From Myotis daubentonii (taxonomy: Eukaryota > Chordata > Mammalia > Chiroptera > Vespertilionidae): a stretch of 64,000 nt of DNA. The notes beneath the pieces are model-generated. The model had not been told where the DNA came from. It searched no databases and saw only the letters and a program-made list of their open reading frames with translations. This document shows, piece by piece, positions 22,335 to 34,744 of the stretch. The DNA lies in the NCBI RefSeq assembly GCF_963259705.1, contig NC_081850.1, positions 39,951,167 through 40,015,166 of the forward strand, in the 5' to 3' direction. The stretch's first letter is position 1. Every line of letters starts with the position of its first letter. Position numbers and translations under genes: made by a program.

Positions 22335-22530
22335 GTCTTGGACTTGGGATCGGAAGACCTGGGTCAAGCCCTGGGTCTGACACTTTACAGGATCTGAATA
22401 GATTGGGGAAGTCACGTCACCTCTCTAGACCTCTGATTCTTCATCTGTAAGATGAGCAATGACCCCAGCTTCCTCACAGAGCAGTTATGAGAAGTAAAAT
22501 TCAAAAAGGTATTTGAAAGGGCTTTGTGAA
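22335..22530 (+). mobile_element. MIR SINE
   Basis: 'acctgggtcaagccctgggt', 'cctctgattcttcatctgta', 'gcagttatgagaagtaaaat': forward MIR order. Confidence 0.75.
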
Positions 22531-23559
22531 CCTTATGCAAAAACATGTCAATCCAGCTCAGAGCTGACAGCCACTAAAAGAAGTGAGATGACAAAACAAA
22601 GAAATGGTTCTCCCATTATTGTCTTGCACTCAGCCCTGGAGATGGTTGGTTGGAGGGCAGGCTAGGATTTTGTGTAGGTTAGGGATAAACAGAGGAGAAA
22701 AGAGAAAAAGTGAATGGGAGAGAAACAGAAAAGGAGCCTGAATACTTGAGGGGCTGTGGGGGAGGCGCATGAAAAAAGGTGTTTGTGTAGCAGACAGAGA
22801 AGCACTGTCCAGAGCCTTCTGCAAGGCTTGCAATCAGCAGACAGCCTCCAACCATCAGTCCCTTCAGGGGCTGCCTTAGTTGCAGAGAGCCACCTCATCC
22901 AGCAGAGAGCCACCTCATTCAGCAGAGAGCCACCTCATCCCAGGTGGCTCCCAGGGCAGCTTGCAGCTAGTGACTGATAGGAGAGGGATACAAAGGCCTA
23001 GCTATTTTGGCCCCCAAAATGCACAACTCTTAACAGGCAAATTCAGAGTTACTGGAAACTGTCAGTCCTACATCACACTTCTTCCTCTGCTTTCTCTTCC
23101 TTAAAAAAGTGTCGACCCCCCAACAAATATCTTACAACCCAACCTCTGTCTCACATCTACTTCCAGAGAAACTGGGCTGTCCCAGCAGAGGGCTGGAAGA
23201 GCAAGTGGTAAGATGGGTTTTGGAGCTGGATCACTCGCTGCCTAGACTGGTACCTTCACTGGAGGCATAGACAGTCTCTGTCATAAACTTTCACTGGTGG
23301 TGAATTGAGAAAGGGAATGCACTAGCAGGCATAACGAATCAAACATTTGAGACATATAAAAGAAATAGTAGCTATAAGGATAACAGCATTGGATAGTTGC
23401 TAAGCAGATCTATATAACTTCAAGGGGCCTGATAGTGAGGTGTGACAGGCTACCCTCCAATGTAGAAGGGTAACTATTGCATCTTGCATCTCCTACCATG
23501 AAGAAGGAGGCACAACGCCTGCTGGGCCTCTTTGGGTTCTGACAACACATTTCCCACCT
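22531..23559. other. Unique sequence with a short tandem repeat
   Basis: Three 20-bp units CAGAGAGCCACCTCATYCAG lie at 22883-22902, 22903-22922 and 22923-22942, the last slightly altered. Otherwise no element or exon is recognised. Confidence 0.5.
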
Positions 23560-25450
23560 CAAAGTACTGCTTTTGCTTCTATACTTGAGTGCAGCCAGAG
23601 CAGAAAGAAGCTTTGCATCAAATCCAAGTTACGGTGCTGGCAGCCCTGCCAATGAGCTGTGTGATCTGTCAGGCCCTGTGGTGTCAGAGATGTGCTGTGG
23701 AGTTTACAGCAATCCCCGGTGGAGAACCCCAGCACAGGCTGCCCTCTCAGGGGACTGCCTCTGAGCTGGTCCTTCAGCAGGCTGTTCCAACACTCCCTCA
23801 GCATGGCAGCGTCTGGCTGGCGTGGTCTGTGATGGGACGAGGGTCAGAGACCCACTCCCACATCTCCTTCGCTGTAGAGTCCCTGGACTGGCACAAAGTT
23901 ACAAGGGCATTAAACTCTATGTAAGCCCCTCAGAGTGGTCTGGCTGAGTCCCAGAATGCAGGAAAAGGCAAACCCATACCCAGAATATGGGGCTATTCCT
24001 GAGAAAGAACTGTTAGCCTTTCCGGGAAAAAGGGACCTAATGGAGTCAACCTCTTCCCTCGTTTCTGCTGCTGCTGGCAGTTGGACATTCATTGGTGGCA
24101 GTTGTGGTAAGTGGGAATCAATAATGCTTGTTCCTGGCACAGTCTACATCCCCACTGCTATGGCCACTTGATTCATGTGTCTATCATGCCAGCACTTGGG
24201 TTTGCTGATGACAGGGGCTGGCTGTCAGTTAACTGTCCGGGTAATTTTTTCTATCTGGTTGTTTAGTGTCTCTTTAGTAGTGATTCTCTGGTAGATGTTG
24301 ACATTTGATGTAGTTCATGCTCACTCCTGCATGAATATCCACATGACCCTACCCAGACCTCTGTGTATATTACCTTGCATTCATTTTTTCCTTCTAGGTC
24401 CCTGGCCAACTGACCAGGCTATGTGCCACTACCCATGAGTTTGTATATATTCTAACCTCAGGCTACTTCTCTTTCTATACAAAATGGATGACCAAAGGCA
24501 CCATTCAAAGCTCTACCCAGTGGGAACACTTTGCCTTGCCATTGGCTTTCTTTCAAAAAGAAAAATTTATTGATTTCAGAGAGGAAGGGAGAGGAAGAGA
24601 GAGATAGAAACATCAGTGATGAGAGAGAATCATTAATTGGCTGCCTCATGCACGCCCCCTGCTGGGGATTGAGCCTGAAACCCAGGCTGAATGGGAATCA
24701 AACCATGACTTCCTGGTTCATAGGTCAATGCTCAACCACTGAACCACACTGGCCGGGCATGCCTTGCCATTGTCTTTCAAAGGGGACTGTAGAAGCTACC
24801 ATCCATTTCCCGCTTGCATTCACACGTAGGGTGCGCCCGCCTGCAAAGCAAACTCAAACTCTTTCCTCCTCTTTCAGTTGCTCATGCACCATCCCCCATG
24901 CAGCCATGGGTGTAAGCTGAGGAGGGGCACTGGGCAACCGTGATAGGTACCACAGGGGTTCTGGGCTGCTGACCGTGCATCTTGCTTGTATCTTCTGGTC
25001 CTGCTCATGCTCAATCTGGGAGGTAGCCCCTTCATTTTATGATGAGTTGCTGCTGGGACCCCCTTGTCTTATGACTTGGTTAATCTGCCCCAGTTCATGA
25101 TGAGAAACTTCACTGCATGGCCATTTGGTGACCACTGATGGGCTTTCTGTCTCTACAGAGCCTCACAGCAGGGCAGAAGTAGTTTTTTAAAGACATATGA
25201 TTCTCTATGGCAGATAGCACGAGCTTCCTCACAATTCCCAAGGCCCTGAATTGTGATTCTCCCAATGGGGCTTGCTACAAAATCCATCCAGCATCTTCTC
25301 CCGCCATTCATACTTCTAACACCAGGGGCAGTATCCTATGGCCCAAATGACAGGGCTACTCATGCCTCAGCCCGGACCTCTGTGGAGTGCTTACCTGTAC
25401 ACGGCCCCACACAAACCTGGCAGTCCTTCATGTCCCTGAGTATATGATCT
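23560..25450 (-). mobile_element. Decayed ERVL-type internal region
   Basis: In reverse orientation, a series of short blocks keeps the order of the ERVL pol-side interior: 'ggctgttccaacactcc', 'ctttgctgtagagtccctgg', 'ggcaaacccatacccagaat', 'ctgctgctgctggcagttgg', 'ccactgctatggccacttga', 'gatgacaggggctggctg', 'gttcatgatgagaaactt', 'tcctatggcccaaatgac'. All frames carry stops and gaps, so it is a dead remnant. A Ves SINE interrupts it at 24551-24759. Recognised by pattern memory; a profile search would settle it. Confidence 0.6.
24551..24759 (-). mobile_element. Ves-related SINE
   Basis: Reverse copy with 19-bp target duplication TGCCTTGCCATTG(G/T)CTTTC at 24532-24550 and 24760-24778 (one mismatch). 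Its body contains 'gccccctgctggggatt', a CTCF-like core on the reverse strand. Confidence 0.95.
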
Positions 25451-25831
25451 GAAGCAGCCAGAAAACATCCATACTCCTTCACGCTTTTATCTATTTTTAT
25501 AAACATGACAGTGACGATGGCTGAAAGCTGGAGGACCAAGCAGAAGTATTTCTGTTTACATTGAAGTAGGGACCCAGCCAGAGTAAGCAAAATCTGGAAC
25601 ACAACCCCCCAAGTCTTTACTTCTGGAGGCATGCAAAAATCAAACTTTCTAGTTGATCAGCCAGGCATGAGAATCCTACCTTGACAAGAAAAACAGTGCA
25701 TCCTGTTGTCCTCGTGTCTTGATCGTAAATGGGCTTTCGTCAGATATTAATACATTGCAATTCTTTAAACACAGGAAGTGGCTAGGGCAAATTATTTTCT
25801 CAATAGCTCAGAATGGTACAATGCTTCCCCA

Positions 25832-25832
<1 letters not shown>

Positions 25833-25884
<52 letters not shown>
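25833..25884. repeat. (CA)n microsatellite
   Basis: About 26 uninterrupted CA units. Confidence 0.98.
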
Positions 25885-25886
<2 letters not shown>

Positions 25887-27670
25887 ATCTGAGAATATAT
25901 CTGGCTGTTATGTGTAGTTTCCATTGACTCAAGTCTACCAGAAGGGGCCAAGCAGTAAGATAATATCCTAATTGTTCTACTATAAATAAAAACCCAGTAC
26001 TAATTCATGATTATCTTAAGAAAATCCACATTGGAAAACGTTCAGAAAAGTGCAAGTTTGGCTAGTGCCTCTCCGAAAGATGACATTAACAAGTATGGGT
26101 AAGGTGGCTAAATATCCAGCTGATTTTTTAACCTATTAAAAGGTTTGACAGGCCATCCCTCAGTTTCCAGACAGTAGGTATTCTACAACTGTTGTGACCA
26201 GCCAAAGCTCAAGAATTCTGTACTTGGGGTTACAATTTTTAATAACTCACTTTGTATGTATTTCACAGTAAAACTATAAATTTCATAAATGAAATATTTC
26301 CCCATCCTCTAGCTTTGAAGAGATTGCTTTAAATGAGAAAATTAAGACAGAGGGCCTTTCATTTTTCTTACCATTATTCATTTTTAATCTTTGAATATTT
26401 TTTCTACATGTGTGGGATATATGAATGTTGTGAGAGCTTTAATTTGCCCGAGCCCTTTAGCAAAGACAGAGCAAGCCAAATTCCAGCATATGTAATAGTT
26501 ATAATTGCCTCAGATAATTTTTTAACATTTGCTTTTATTTTTTATCTGTTCTATTTTCAAAGAAGTCACATCCTTTGTAAAGAGCATGAATAAAATCTAA
26601 AATGTGGCATACTTCCATCTCTGTCAATATTTTTCACTTTATTAAAACGTAGAACATAGATTTCACATAGAATAAACTAAACCTGTGTCTACTATTAACA
26701 TTTAATCGTGTGGTTTTCTTTTCATTAAAAAAAACTAATTTTTTTCATAATGTGTTGTATCTTACAAAGTTTTCAACAACATTTTAAAGAGAATTTTCCT
26801 TTAAGCACAGTCTTTTTTCTTCTTAATTACGCAATAAATGAAACTATGCAAAAGGAGCTGTTGGTTTAAAAATACATGGCAACATAAATGGGCTTTGGTT
26901 TTCCCTTGCTTTGAGGAAATTCAATATCGTGTTTTAGCAAAGTTGGCAGGGGTGCCAATAGAGAGAAAAGAAGGCTCCCTTTGCCCCAGTTTCAAGTGTT
27001 TGAAACTGAGCTTGCATTCTAGGCCATCTTCTATGTGTGGCGGTTAGGCCCTTGACTTAGAATATTTTACATAGATATAGAGTGCCTTTTCAAAAAATTG
27101 TCTTTTAATTTCTTTTTAAAAGGAGTGTTTCATAATATGTATGGGAAATAAAAATAAAATGGAAGCAACTCATACCACAATGTGACGTCGGGCTGCTTGT
27201 GCCAAATTCTTCATGTCCCCACACACAGTAGTCCTCAGCAGTTGGCTGTCAGGTGATCATTTCAGACCTGTCATTGGCAACGGCATCGTGAAAGGAAAAT
27301 ACAAACTGAGTATCGTCATTTTGCTGCATTCTCCATTAATAAATGGCATGCCAATTGCCTCTCCAAAGCTAGTTCATTGTCAAATAACTCATCATCTGTG
27401 ACTTTATACCAATACAAGTCTATACAGCACAAAAGAGCTAGGAAATCATGATGATTCAAAAGAGCAAATAGTTTACATTTTTTGTATAGATAATTTTTAT
27501 TATAAACAGTAAAATGTATGTTATGTCTCAATTACAAACCTTCCATGTTGAAAGGGCATCTAACATGAATTGCTTTAATATTAATTATGAAGCTTTAATA
27601 ATAATTATTTAACATTAATTATTAAGACCCTCACAGTGGAAACAATCCAATACCAACAAATTCTAGTGAT
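25885..27670. other. Long AT-rich region free of young repeats
   Basis: Nearly 1.8 kb without a recognisable SINE, LTR, L1 or hAT copy. It has TAAT-rich motifs (for example 'ataattatttaacattaatt' near 27600). Short frames at 26333-26593 and 26838-27047 show no domain. It may be constrained non-coding DNA or simply unique intron. Confidence 0.35.
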
Positions 27671-27685
27671 CAAAAACATTCTCTT

Positions 27686-27839
27686 TTAAAAAAATTTTTA
27701 TTGATCGATTTTTAGAGAGAGGAAAGCAGAGAGAGAAAGAGAGAGAGAGAGAGGTCAATGTGCCCTGCCTGGGGACTGAACTCACAATCTTGGTGTACCA
27801 GATCAACACTAACCAACTGAGCTACCTAGCCAGGGCGAT
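27686..27839 (-). mobile_element. Older bat tRNA-SINE
   Basis: 'tttttattgatcgatttttag', '(ag)n', then 'caactgagctacctagccag' head. Short target duplication ATTCTCT at about 27679 and 27840. Confidence 0.75.
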
Positions 27840-27857
27840 ATTCTCTATTTTTTTTTA

Positions 27858-28050
27858 AATCTTCACCTGAGGATATGTTCTTATTGACCTGAGAGAGAGA
27901 GAAACAGAGAAACATTGAGCGGTTGCCTCCTGCATGTGCCCCAAGGGGGTACGGAACCGAAACCTAGGTATGTGCCCTGACTGGGAATTGAACCTGCAAC
28001 CTTTTGGTGTATTAATGATGCTCCAACCCACTAGCCACCAGCTAGGGCTT
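27858..28050 (-). mobile_element. Older bat tRNA-SINE of another subtype
   Basis: 'cttcacctgaggatatgttc', 'tgcctcctgcatgtgcccc', 'tgaacctgcaaccttttggt', 'cactagccaccagctagggc'. Reverse copy. Confidence 0.75.
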
Positions 28051-29145
28051 CTGTTTATTACTTTAAATGGCAATAACATAAAATAAATACTATACAGTAT
28101 GGACGACAAATAGGGCAACATTTCTACAAAAAAGGGGGGGGGTGGCTTGAAGAGCATGGCACTGTACATGCTTGCATGACCAGTTTCACTGAGCATGCTC
28201 AGGGGTAAAATTTCAGCACCAATTGTTTTGATCTTCTTAATCTTTAGAAATTAAACACAACTTTTAACATAGAACACTTGAACAGTAAGGAGTATAGCAA
28301 TACTGTTATATAAATTGAAGGTGGGTGGTTTCGTCCTGAGCTGACCACCCTGACATCAATCCACGGCACCTAAAAGTAACTGTCGTCACATCTGGGACAA
28401 GACATGTATTATTCTCAGCAGCAGGAAATCATGAAACAATCCCGTTATCTTCCATAGCCTTTTGCACGCACTCGGCAAGGGAAAAGTGGCAGGAAGTGAG
28501 AATGCAGCCAGCCCAGACTGGGCATCCTGATGTCGGCTCATTTCCCCTGCACATCCTCACGAACAGAGGCTGATACCAAGAACATCTGCCCACCTTTATT
28601 CATCTCTTCCAGGAAACGAGACGGCAATGCCTGTAGTAGTCTAAGAAATGACACATGCTATGTCCCTAGTTCCCCACCCCCACCCCAAATTTCCAGCAGG
28701 AGAGAACTCATTCTGGAAAGCCACACCATCGCCACATAAACTTTAACAAATAAATCAAAACATGGTGTCCACCAGGTTGACCTCCAACCCACTTCAGAAG
28801 TTCCCTAAGCCTGCTATTGAAGACCGGTGTATTCACCTTAGGGTCTTTTCTTCCAACTGACCACTCTCCCTGTGAATACTTTCAGCAGAGCCTCTGTGAC
28901 AATGTTCCCAAAGCATCTTCCAAGTCCTCAACTCCTATGAACTTTGCCACCAAATGAGTGAAGAACAGGCAAGAGGGAAGAGAAACTTGCTGACCGCTCT
29001 TTAGAGTCAGCAACACTGGGAAAGGGAAATACACCACATGAAAACCTGAATGACCTTGAATAAAATGAACTATTTGGAACCCTGCCCGGATGGGGTGAAG
29101 ATTCCCAACATATTAGACAAGATAATAACTCACCATGTTTAATTA
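28051..29145. other. Unique sequence
   Basis: Repeat-poor. A G run lies at 28133-28142. No exon recognised. Confidence 0.4.
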
Positions 29146-29157
29146 CACAGCTTTGTT

Positions 29158-29358
29158 TTTTTTTTAAATATGTTTTATTGATTTTTTACAGAAAGGAAGG
29201 GAGAGAGATAGAGAGTTAGAAACATCGATGAGAGAGAAACATCGATCAGCTGCCTCCTGCACATCTCCTACTGGGGATGTGCCCTTGACCTGAATCGAAC
29301 CTGGGACCTTTCAGTCCGCAGGCCGACGCTCTATCCACTGAACCAAACCGGTTTCGGC
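29158..29358 (-). mobile_element. Ves SINE
   Basis: Reverse copy with 12-bp target duplication CACAGCTTTGTT at 29146-29157 and 29359-29370. A T-rich fragment at 29371-29412 ('ttctattgattttttagacc') looks like the tail of another reverse copy. Confidence 0.93.
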
Positions 29359-29412
29359 CACAGCTTTGTTCTTTTTTTTTTTTTTTTTAAATGTTTTCTA
29401 TTGATTTTTTAG

Positions 29413-29790
29413 ACCCCCTGATCTTTTCCTCCCTAAAGATAGCATCTAGGCTTCAGCTGTATTTCAGCTCCAGGCCAAGAAAATCAGCAAAATCAGACAA
29501 GTGACACTGGCTGCCTCAGGACAAGCTGCATTGACTGATGGCCTCCTGCCCTGGCACCAATCCGTGGGGCCAGACCCTGAAAGAGCACCTGGAAAGCTGG
29601 TGCATATTCCATTGAGACCCTCCCGGCGACTTCCACTAAGATTTCCACCTGCAAGAGAGACATAAGCACACTCAGGGTTAAGGGCCCGCAGGCCTCTCCC
29701 GCAGGGGTGCTCACCAGCACCATTTCCTTCCCCTTCTCCCCTCTAAGGAGTCGCCCGCTGCGCACTGCTTCACCTGCCCAGCAGCAGCCG
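29413..29790 (+). mobile_element. ERV-like LTR fragment, family A
   Basis: 'ctaaagatagcatctaggct', 'tgagaccctcccggcgactt' and 'ccactaagatttccacctgc' correspond to 'ctagagatagcatctaggcc', 'tgagaccctcccctgagacc' and 'ctctaagatttccaccctta' in the 47.3-kb copy, so both belong to one repeat family, probably an LTR. Confidence 0.5.
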
Positions 29791-30199
29791 GAACTGTTTT
29801 TGTACAGAATGAAGGTGTTACTGGTACTTTAGGACTAAGAGTTAAAACTGTGAACTACTTAAAGATTTCGTGCATACGCACCATCAACTTGTGGCTCCAC
29901 TGTATAGGATGATGGAAAGAAATGGAAGGAGATTGGAGCAAAATTTTGCTTGAGTGAACAGAAACTTTTCATAAGAAGTAGATGAATTTTAGGCACGCAG
30001 TATGATGACACATGGCGAATTTTATTTTAAGAGTGCCATTTTTTTTTAAAGGACCAATATCTACAGGTGAAACATTCCTTATTTAAAATGTGTCTATTTT
30101 ACTCTAGGGTTTAGTAGTCGTTGGCTCTCACAACTGATCACCTGGTTATTATAAATAAACATCTTATGTATAAATAGACTTCTATCCATAGCCAGCCTA

Positions 30200-30320
30200 T
30201 AAAACAGCACAGAAATGAGGGAGAGGTGGGAGTAGGTGGAGATGGGCAAAGGAGGGGGGGAGAGATGGGGACACTTGCAATAATGTCAACAATAAAAAAT
30301 GTTTAATAATAAATAAATCA
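30200..30320 (+). mobile_element. L1 3' end
   Basis: Purine-rich G/A tract, then 'caataatgtcaacaataaaa', the bat-type L1 3' terminus. 5'-truncated. Confidence 0.65.
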
Positions 30321-30570
30321 ATAAAATAAAGCTAATTCTAACTTAAAAAACAACAAACAGCTCAGAAATGAAATCTGCCTGCGTAGAAAATTTTAAAAAT
30401 CATTAATAGTGGATATTCTGCACATCAAGTACCATTCAAGACCTGACTCCAGTGGCATGATACTCGGAGCCTTCCAGTATCAATCAGGTGTGTGTTATGG
30501 AATGATTTAGTTGAATTTCCAAAGCAATCAGAAACCATTCCCCATCCCTTTCTGGAAATGCTCCACTCTG

Positions 30571-30584
30571 CCAGTAGAGGGCAC
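30571..30584 (+). promoter_or_regulatory. CTCF-like core motif in unique DNA
   Basis: CCAGTAGAGGGCAC fits the CTCF core CCASYAGRKGGCRS at all 14 positions and is not in a recognised transposon. A hexamer (GGGAGT)n run follows at 30661-30686. Binding is inferred only. Confidence 0.45.
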
Positions 30585-30879
30585 CATGTGCACACTGGGC
30601 AGAGAGAGCCAGAGGTTTATTGTTAAGTAGCCTGCCTCTCGCTCTAGGTTTCTTAGCCCATGGGAGTGGGAGTGGGAGTGGGAGTGGAGAGCAGAGCTGG
30701 AGGTTAGTTGCCACAGTACTTCTGTGGAACGTCAAGGTTTTTTGTGATGCCCCTTATGTCAGCGCCCAGAAGAGCCTGAGTTCAGCCTCAGCCCAGTTGG
30801 GAACACAGAGTGTATTGTGATGGAAGGATTGTTTTTGGAGGCAAAATGGACAGAGTGAAAGTTGAAGAGAGTCTTTTGT

Positions 30880-31560
30880 GTTTGAGGCAGCCGATGTAAC
30901 AAAAGTCAAACCAAGCCTGGGGGTCAGGAGACAATAGCGAGAGCTAAAAACGTATTAATACCTTTCCTCCCACCTTCTGAGCTCTTCTAGGCTGGGCTAA
31001 TCGTCAAATCAACAGAGGCAGATTAACAGAGAAATCAAAGTTTTAATACATGCGCATGGGGAATTCTCATAGGCATGAAGATTCCAAAGACAGTGAAGCA
31101 ACAGCGGGTATATAAGACATTTTTGGGCAAAGGAGTGAGGGGGAGAGGGGCTGGGGGGTTACGATTTCAGAAGTGAGAATGGGGGATTAACAAATAACTG
31201 AGGGAGAGGGGGATGTATGAGGCAGAAAATTCTTGCTAGGCAACTCAGGAACAATGGGACAGGGGCTATCTAACTAACAGGCTTGGAGTCTTGCCTGAAG
31301 TCCTCTGTTTACCAAACTTAATTTAAATTTGGCTAAGCCAACAATCCTAAAATCTTTCTGAAGCAGGTTCTCTCTCTCTGAATCTGTTGGGCAGGAAAGG
31401 CAGGAGGGTCAAAGGTCCTTTCTGAGTCTTTTGTATTTTCTAAACAGCTTAAAATCAATATGCTAAAGAGCAGCTGCAGGGTGGCCACAGCTCGGTTCCC
31501 TTCACCTGGTTCTGTTCTCAGCTGTACCTATTCCTGAGTAACTTCGTACAAACTAACAGG
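30880..31560. other. Possible old ERV-derived sequence
   Basis: 'gaggcagattaacagagaaa', 'gtatataagacatttttggg' and 'cttgcctgaagtcctctgtt' read like a diverged LTR pattern, but I cannot name it or place its ends. Confidence 0.25.
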
Positions 31561-31731
31561 GGGAACCAAGTTCCATATACATTTCCAAGCTTTGCTTTGG
31601 CTTTTGTTATGCATGTTCAATTTAAGAATGATTCCTATTTCTTTCACTTTGCTGCGTAATTATGAAAAATTATACTTTATCATTTAATATTCATTAAGTA
31701 TTTGGTTGGAAGAATACATTCATACTTTTTA

Positions 31732-31948
31732 TTTATTTATCTTTAAATATATCTTTATTTATTTCAGAGAGGAAGGGAGAGGTAGATAGAAACATCAATG
31801 ATGAGAGAGAATTATTGATCGGCTGCCTCCTGCACGCTCCCCACTGGGGTTTGAGCCCGCATCCCAGGCATGTGCCCTGACCAGGAATTGAACCATTAAC
31901 TCCTTGTTCATAGGTCAACCCTCAACCACTGAGCCACACAGCCGAGCT
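31732..31948 (-). mobile_element. Ves-related SINE
   Basis: Reverse copy with 16-bp target duplication ACATT(C/T)ATACTTTTTA at 31716-31731 and 31949-31964. Confidence 0.95.
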
Positions 31949-31964
31949 ACATTTATACTTTTTA

Positions 31965-32689
31965 CACACAGTATGTGTAAAGATTTAAGTCATTAGTATT
32001 TAACAATGCAATGTTAACATAATTCAGATGTATCCAATTTTAGTCTAGCAAATTACAGCAATGACTAAGCTTATTGTAGAAATTTGCAAAATTTTGCACA
32101 TTTGATTTAATATTTCTTTCAGTTTTTTTTGTGTTTTTTTTTTTAAAGCGGGTCTATAATGTCTCATGTTAAAAATGCCAACCTTACCAGAGGCAGAATT
32201 TTAAATGGGGGGTGCAGAGAAATCTACATTGCTGAATTTTTCAAAATACCAGGGAAAATATATGTGAATGGGCAGATACATACTAAAGGGCCCATTTTTT
32301 AATAACATTATCTTATAAATGATGGCTGCAGTTGAAGTAGCTCTCTCTAGCTCCTAAGCCTAAGCTGAAAGCAACAGGACCATCTCATGTCCAGGTTCAT
32401 TACACTGTCATGTCTCTAAAGAACACAAATCCTGCTCCAAAAAGCAGCAAAGAGTTACAAGGATCTTAACTCTAAATCTACTGAGGAGGCAGCAAAAAAG
32501 GAATTGCACCGCATGACAGCGCAAACCTTCATAAGCATCTTCCTTAGTGAACATCCACCTTTCCTTTCCTTTTCTCCAAGGTCAGCTGCTCCTCAACAGT
32601 CATTTCCTTAAAGCATTCATCATTCCAGCCTTCCTTCTCATTTCTCCTCATATTCTTGCCTCGGGTAGTTCCTTAAGGACACTGAAATG
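31965..32689. other. Unique sequence
   Basis: No element with clear ends and no exon recognised. Confidence 0.4.
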
Positions 32690-33425
32690 TGCTAATAGGT
32701 CACTGGTGGGAATGTCAATTGGCCTCAACTTGCTGGAAGGCAATTTAGCAGTGGATGTCAAAGCTTCAAAACTAGAGACTAGTCATGACTTGGACACAAC
32801 AATTTGCTTTGAAGAACCTGATTATGAAAATAATCAGAGTTAGGCAAAAAGGAAGTTTCTCATCCCATTACTGAAAATAAAAAAAATGCTGAAGAGCACG
32901 TAAATATTCAACAAGAGGGCTATAAACAAGAGTGTGGTGTAAGACTAGAATGGAATACTATGCAGCTGCTTAAAATAATGTTAAGTAAGATTTAACAATA
33001 TATAAAAATGTTTATGATATATTTTAAGAAAAATGCAGTAGAATTCATATACATTTGTTTTAAAATGCTGTAAAGAGCCCAGCCGGTGTGGATCAGTGGT
33101 TAGACCGTCAACCCAAGCACCAAGGGGTCACCGGTTCAGTTCCCAGTAAGAGCACATGCTTGGGTTGCAGACTCAATCCCCGGTGAGGGGCATGCAGGAG
33201 GCAGCCAATCGATGTTCTCTCTCATCAATGTTTCTATCTCTCTCTTCCTTTCCCTTCTCTCTCTTTAAAAAAAAAAAATCTGTAAAGACTATATAAAAAA
33301 AACTTCTTGATGATTTCACCAGAATGGTAGTCTAATTGAATGGAGTTTATTTTCTTCTCTGTATTTTTCTGCACTTTCTAAATTTTCTACAATAAGCATG
33401 TAGTACTTTTGTAAATTGAAAAAAA
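32690..33425 (+). mobile_element. Old L1 (ORF2 end and 3' UTR), interrupted
   Basis: 'ggtgggaatgtcaattggcc', 'aagactagaatggaatacta' and, after the SINE, 'ctgcactttctaaattttct' with 'acaataagcatgtagtactt' match an old L1 in forward order. Many stops. A SINE interrupts it at 33077-33279. Confidence 0.75.
33077..33279 (+). mobile_element. Ves-related SINE
   Basis: 'cagccggtgtggatcagtgg' head, 'ggcatgcaggaggcagccaa', A-rich end. Target duplication CTGTAAAGA at 33068-33076 and 33280-33288. Confidence 0.9.
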
Positions 33426-34049
33426 TATATATATATTTATTTATTTATTTTTGAAGCCAGGCATTTCTCAGGACACTGTCCTAATGTGATAATGACAAGT
33501 ATTTAGAAGAAAGTTTGCTGCATAATGAAATTATTTTAGGAGAAAAATTGCAACAGCATTGCACTTGTGCTCAGATCACACTTGCTGCTGCAGATGTGAG
33601 CAAGCCATTTGTCATCCTTGGCTCTGGGGCTCAGTAGAGTCTCCTTTCCTTCAGCAGCTTGCAATCCAAGGAGGAGCTCCTCAGTGGGCTGGCCCGGAGC
33701 CACCCTGCTGTCTAAAACCCTGTTAGAGGAGCAGAAAGGGCAATTCCTCACTGACAGGCAGATGGTGAAACATCCTCTTGGCTCTTGTAAATCAAACCAT
33801 ATTGGTGCAGACACAACTGAAAAAAAGGCAAGCGAGTTCTGCAAAGTCAGGCAAAATGAGTCCTCTTTCACGGGAGTGTTTGCCCTGCCAGCTGGCATTT
33901 CCTGCAATGCCCTCCGCCTGTCTCAAGGGCAGATACTGGCCAAAAGAGAAGAGGCCGTAAACTGGAGACCCGGAGATGGGCTTTGAGCCCTGTGCATACG
34001 GTGTCTGGAAGCAAAGAATTCCATGTGACAGAAAAGCGGAAAGAGATCT
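33426..34049. other. Unique sequence
   Basis: Overlapping frames on both strands at 33536-33986 (about 120 residues each) show no recognisable domain. They lie opposite each other and are treated as chance. Confidence 0.35.
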
Positions 34050-34180
34050 GGCTTATGAGTTAGCAGCCATGGGTGCTAGTTATGTCTCTCCCATCTTTGA
34101 ATTTCAGTTCCTTCTTCTGTAAAATAGCAGGTGGGAGGTAGATAGATTCAATGAGCTATAACGTTGCTTCTAGCTTCCAA
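34050..34180 (+). mobile_element. MIR SINE fragment
   Basis: 'tgaatttcagttccttcttc' and 'tgtaaaatagcaggtggg'. Forward MIR core, diverged. Confidence 0.5.
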
Positions 34181-34335
34181 AACCTTTATGATGATGTATA
34201 ATGAAGTCATACAATATACATTTCATTAAAAAAATTTATTCAATTCCGATTGTACCTGGCAAGCAGGAGCCAAGGTAAAAAAAAAAAAAAAAAACACCAC
34301 TTACCCACCCATAGGATTCACAGCCCAAAGCATTA

Positions 34336-34693
34336 CTAGAGGCCTGGTGCATGACATTTATGCACTGTGGGGGCCCCTCAGCCCGGCCTGTGCCCTCTCA
34401 CAGTCAGGGACCCCTCGGGGGATGTCCACCTGCCGGCTTAGGCCCGGGGTAGTGGGCCTAAGCTGGCAGGTGGACATCCCCCAAGCAGTCCTTAGCGCTG
34501 CTGCCACCACCACTGCGCTCGTCAGCCATGAGCCTGGCTTCTGGCTGAGTGGCGCTCCCCCTGTGGGAGTGCACTGACCACCAGGGGGCAGCTCCTGCAT
34601 TGAGCGTCTGCCCTCTAGTGGTCAGTGCGCATCATAGCGACCAGTCGTTCTGCCATTGGGTCGATTTGCATTTTAGCCTTTTATTATATAGGA
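34336..34693 (-). mobile_element. HeliBat-type Helitron (non-autonomous)
   Basis: Reverse orientation: the forward strand begins with CTAG (3' end) after an A and finishes 'cttttattatataGGA' before a T, so the element's 5' end reads TCCTATATAATAAAAG. The subterminal 3' hairpin GTGCAT/ATGCAC lies at 34347-34365. An internal 29-bp inverted repeat (34417-34445 and 34454-34482, one mismatch) and two facing CTCF-like cores are inside. No Rep/helicase sequence. Confidence 0.93.
34578..34621. promoter_or_regulatory. Facing pair of CTCF-like motifs in Helitron
   Basis: CCACCAGGGGGCAG on the forward strand (34578-34591) and CCACTAGAGGGCAG on the reverse strand (34608-34621), 16 bp apart. Both fit CCASYAGRKGGCRS fully. 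Confidence 0.5.
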
Positions 34694-34744
34694 TTTTATT
34701 CATTATTCCATTTATTTAAGAGAATGTTTCTCACCAAGATTGAG

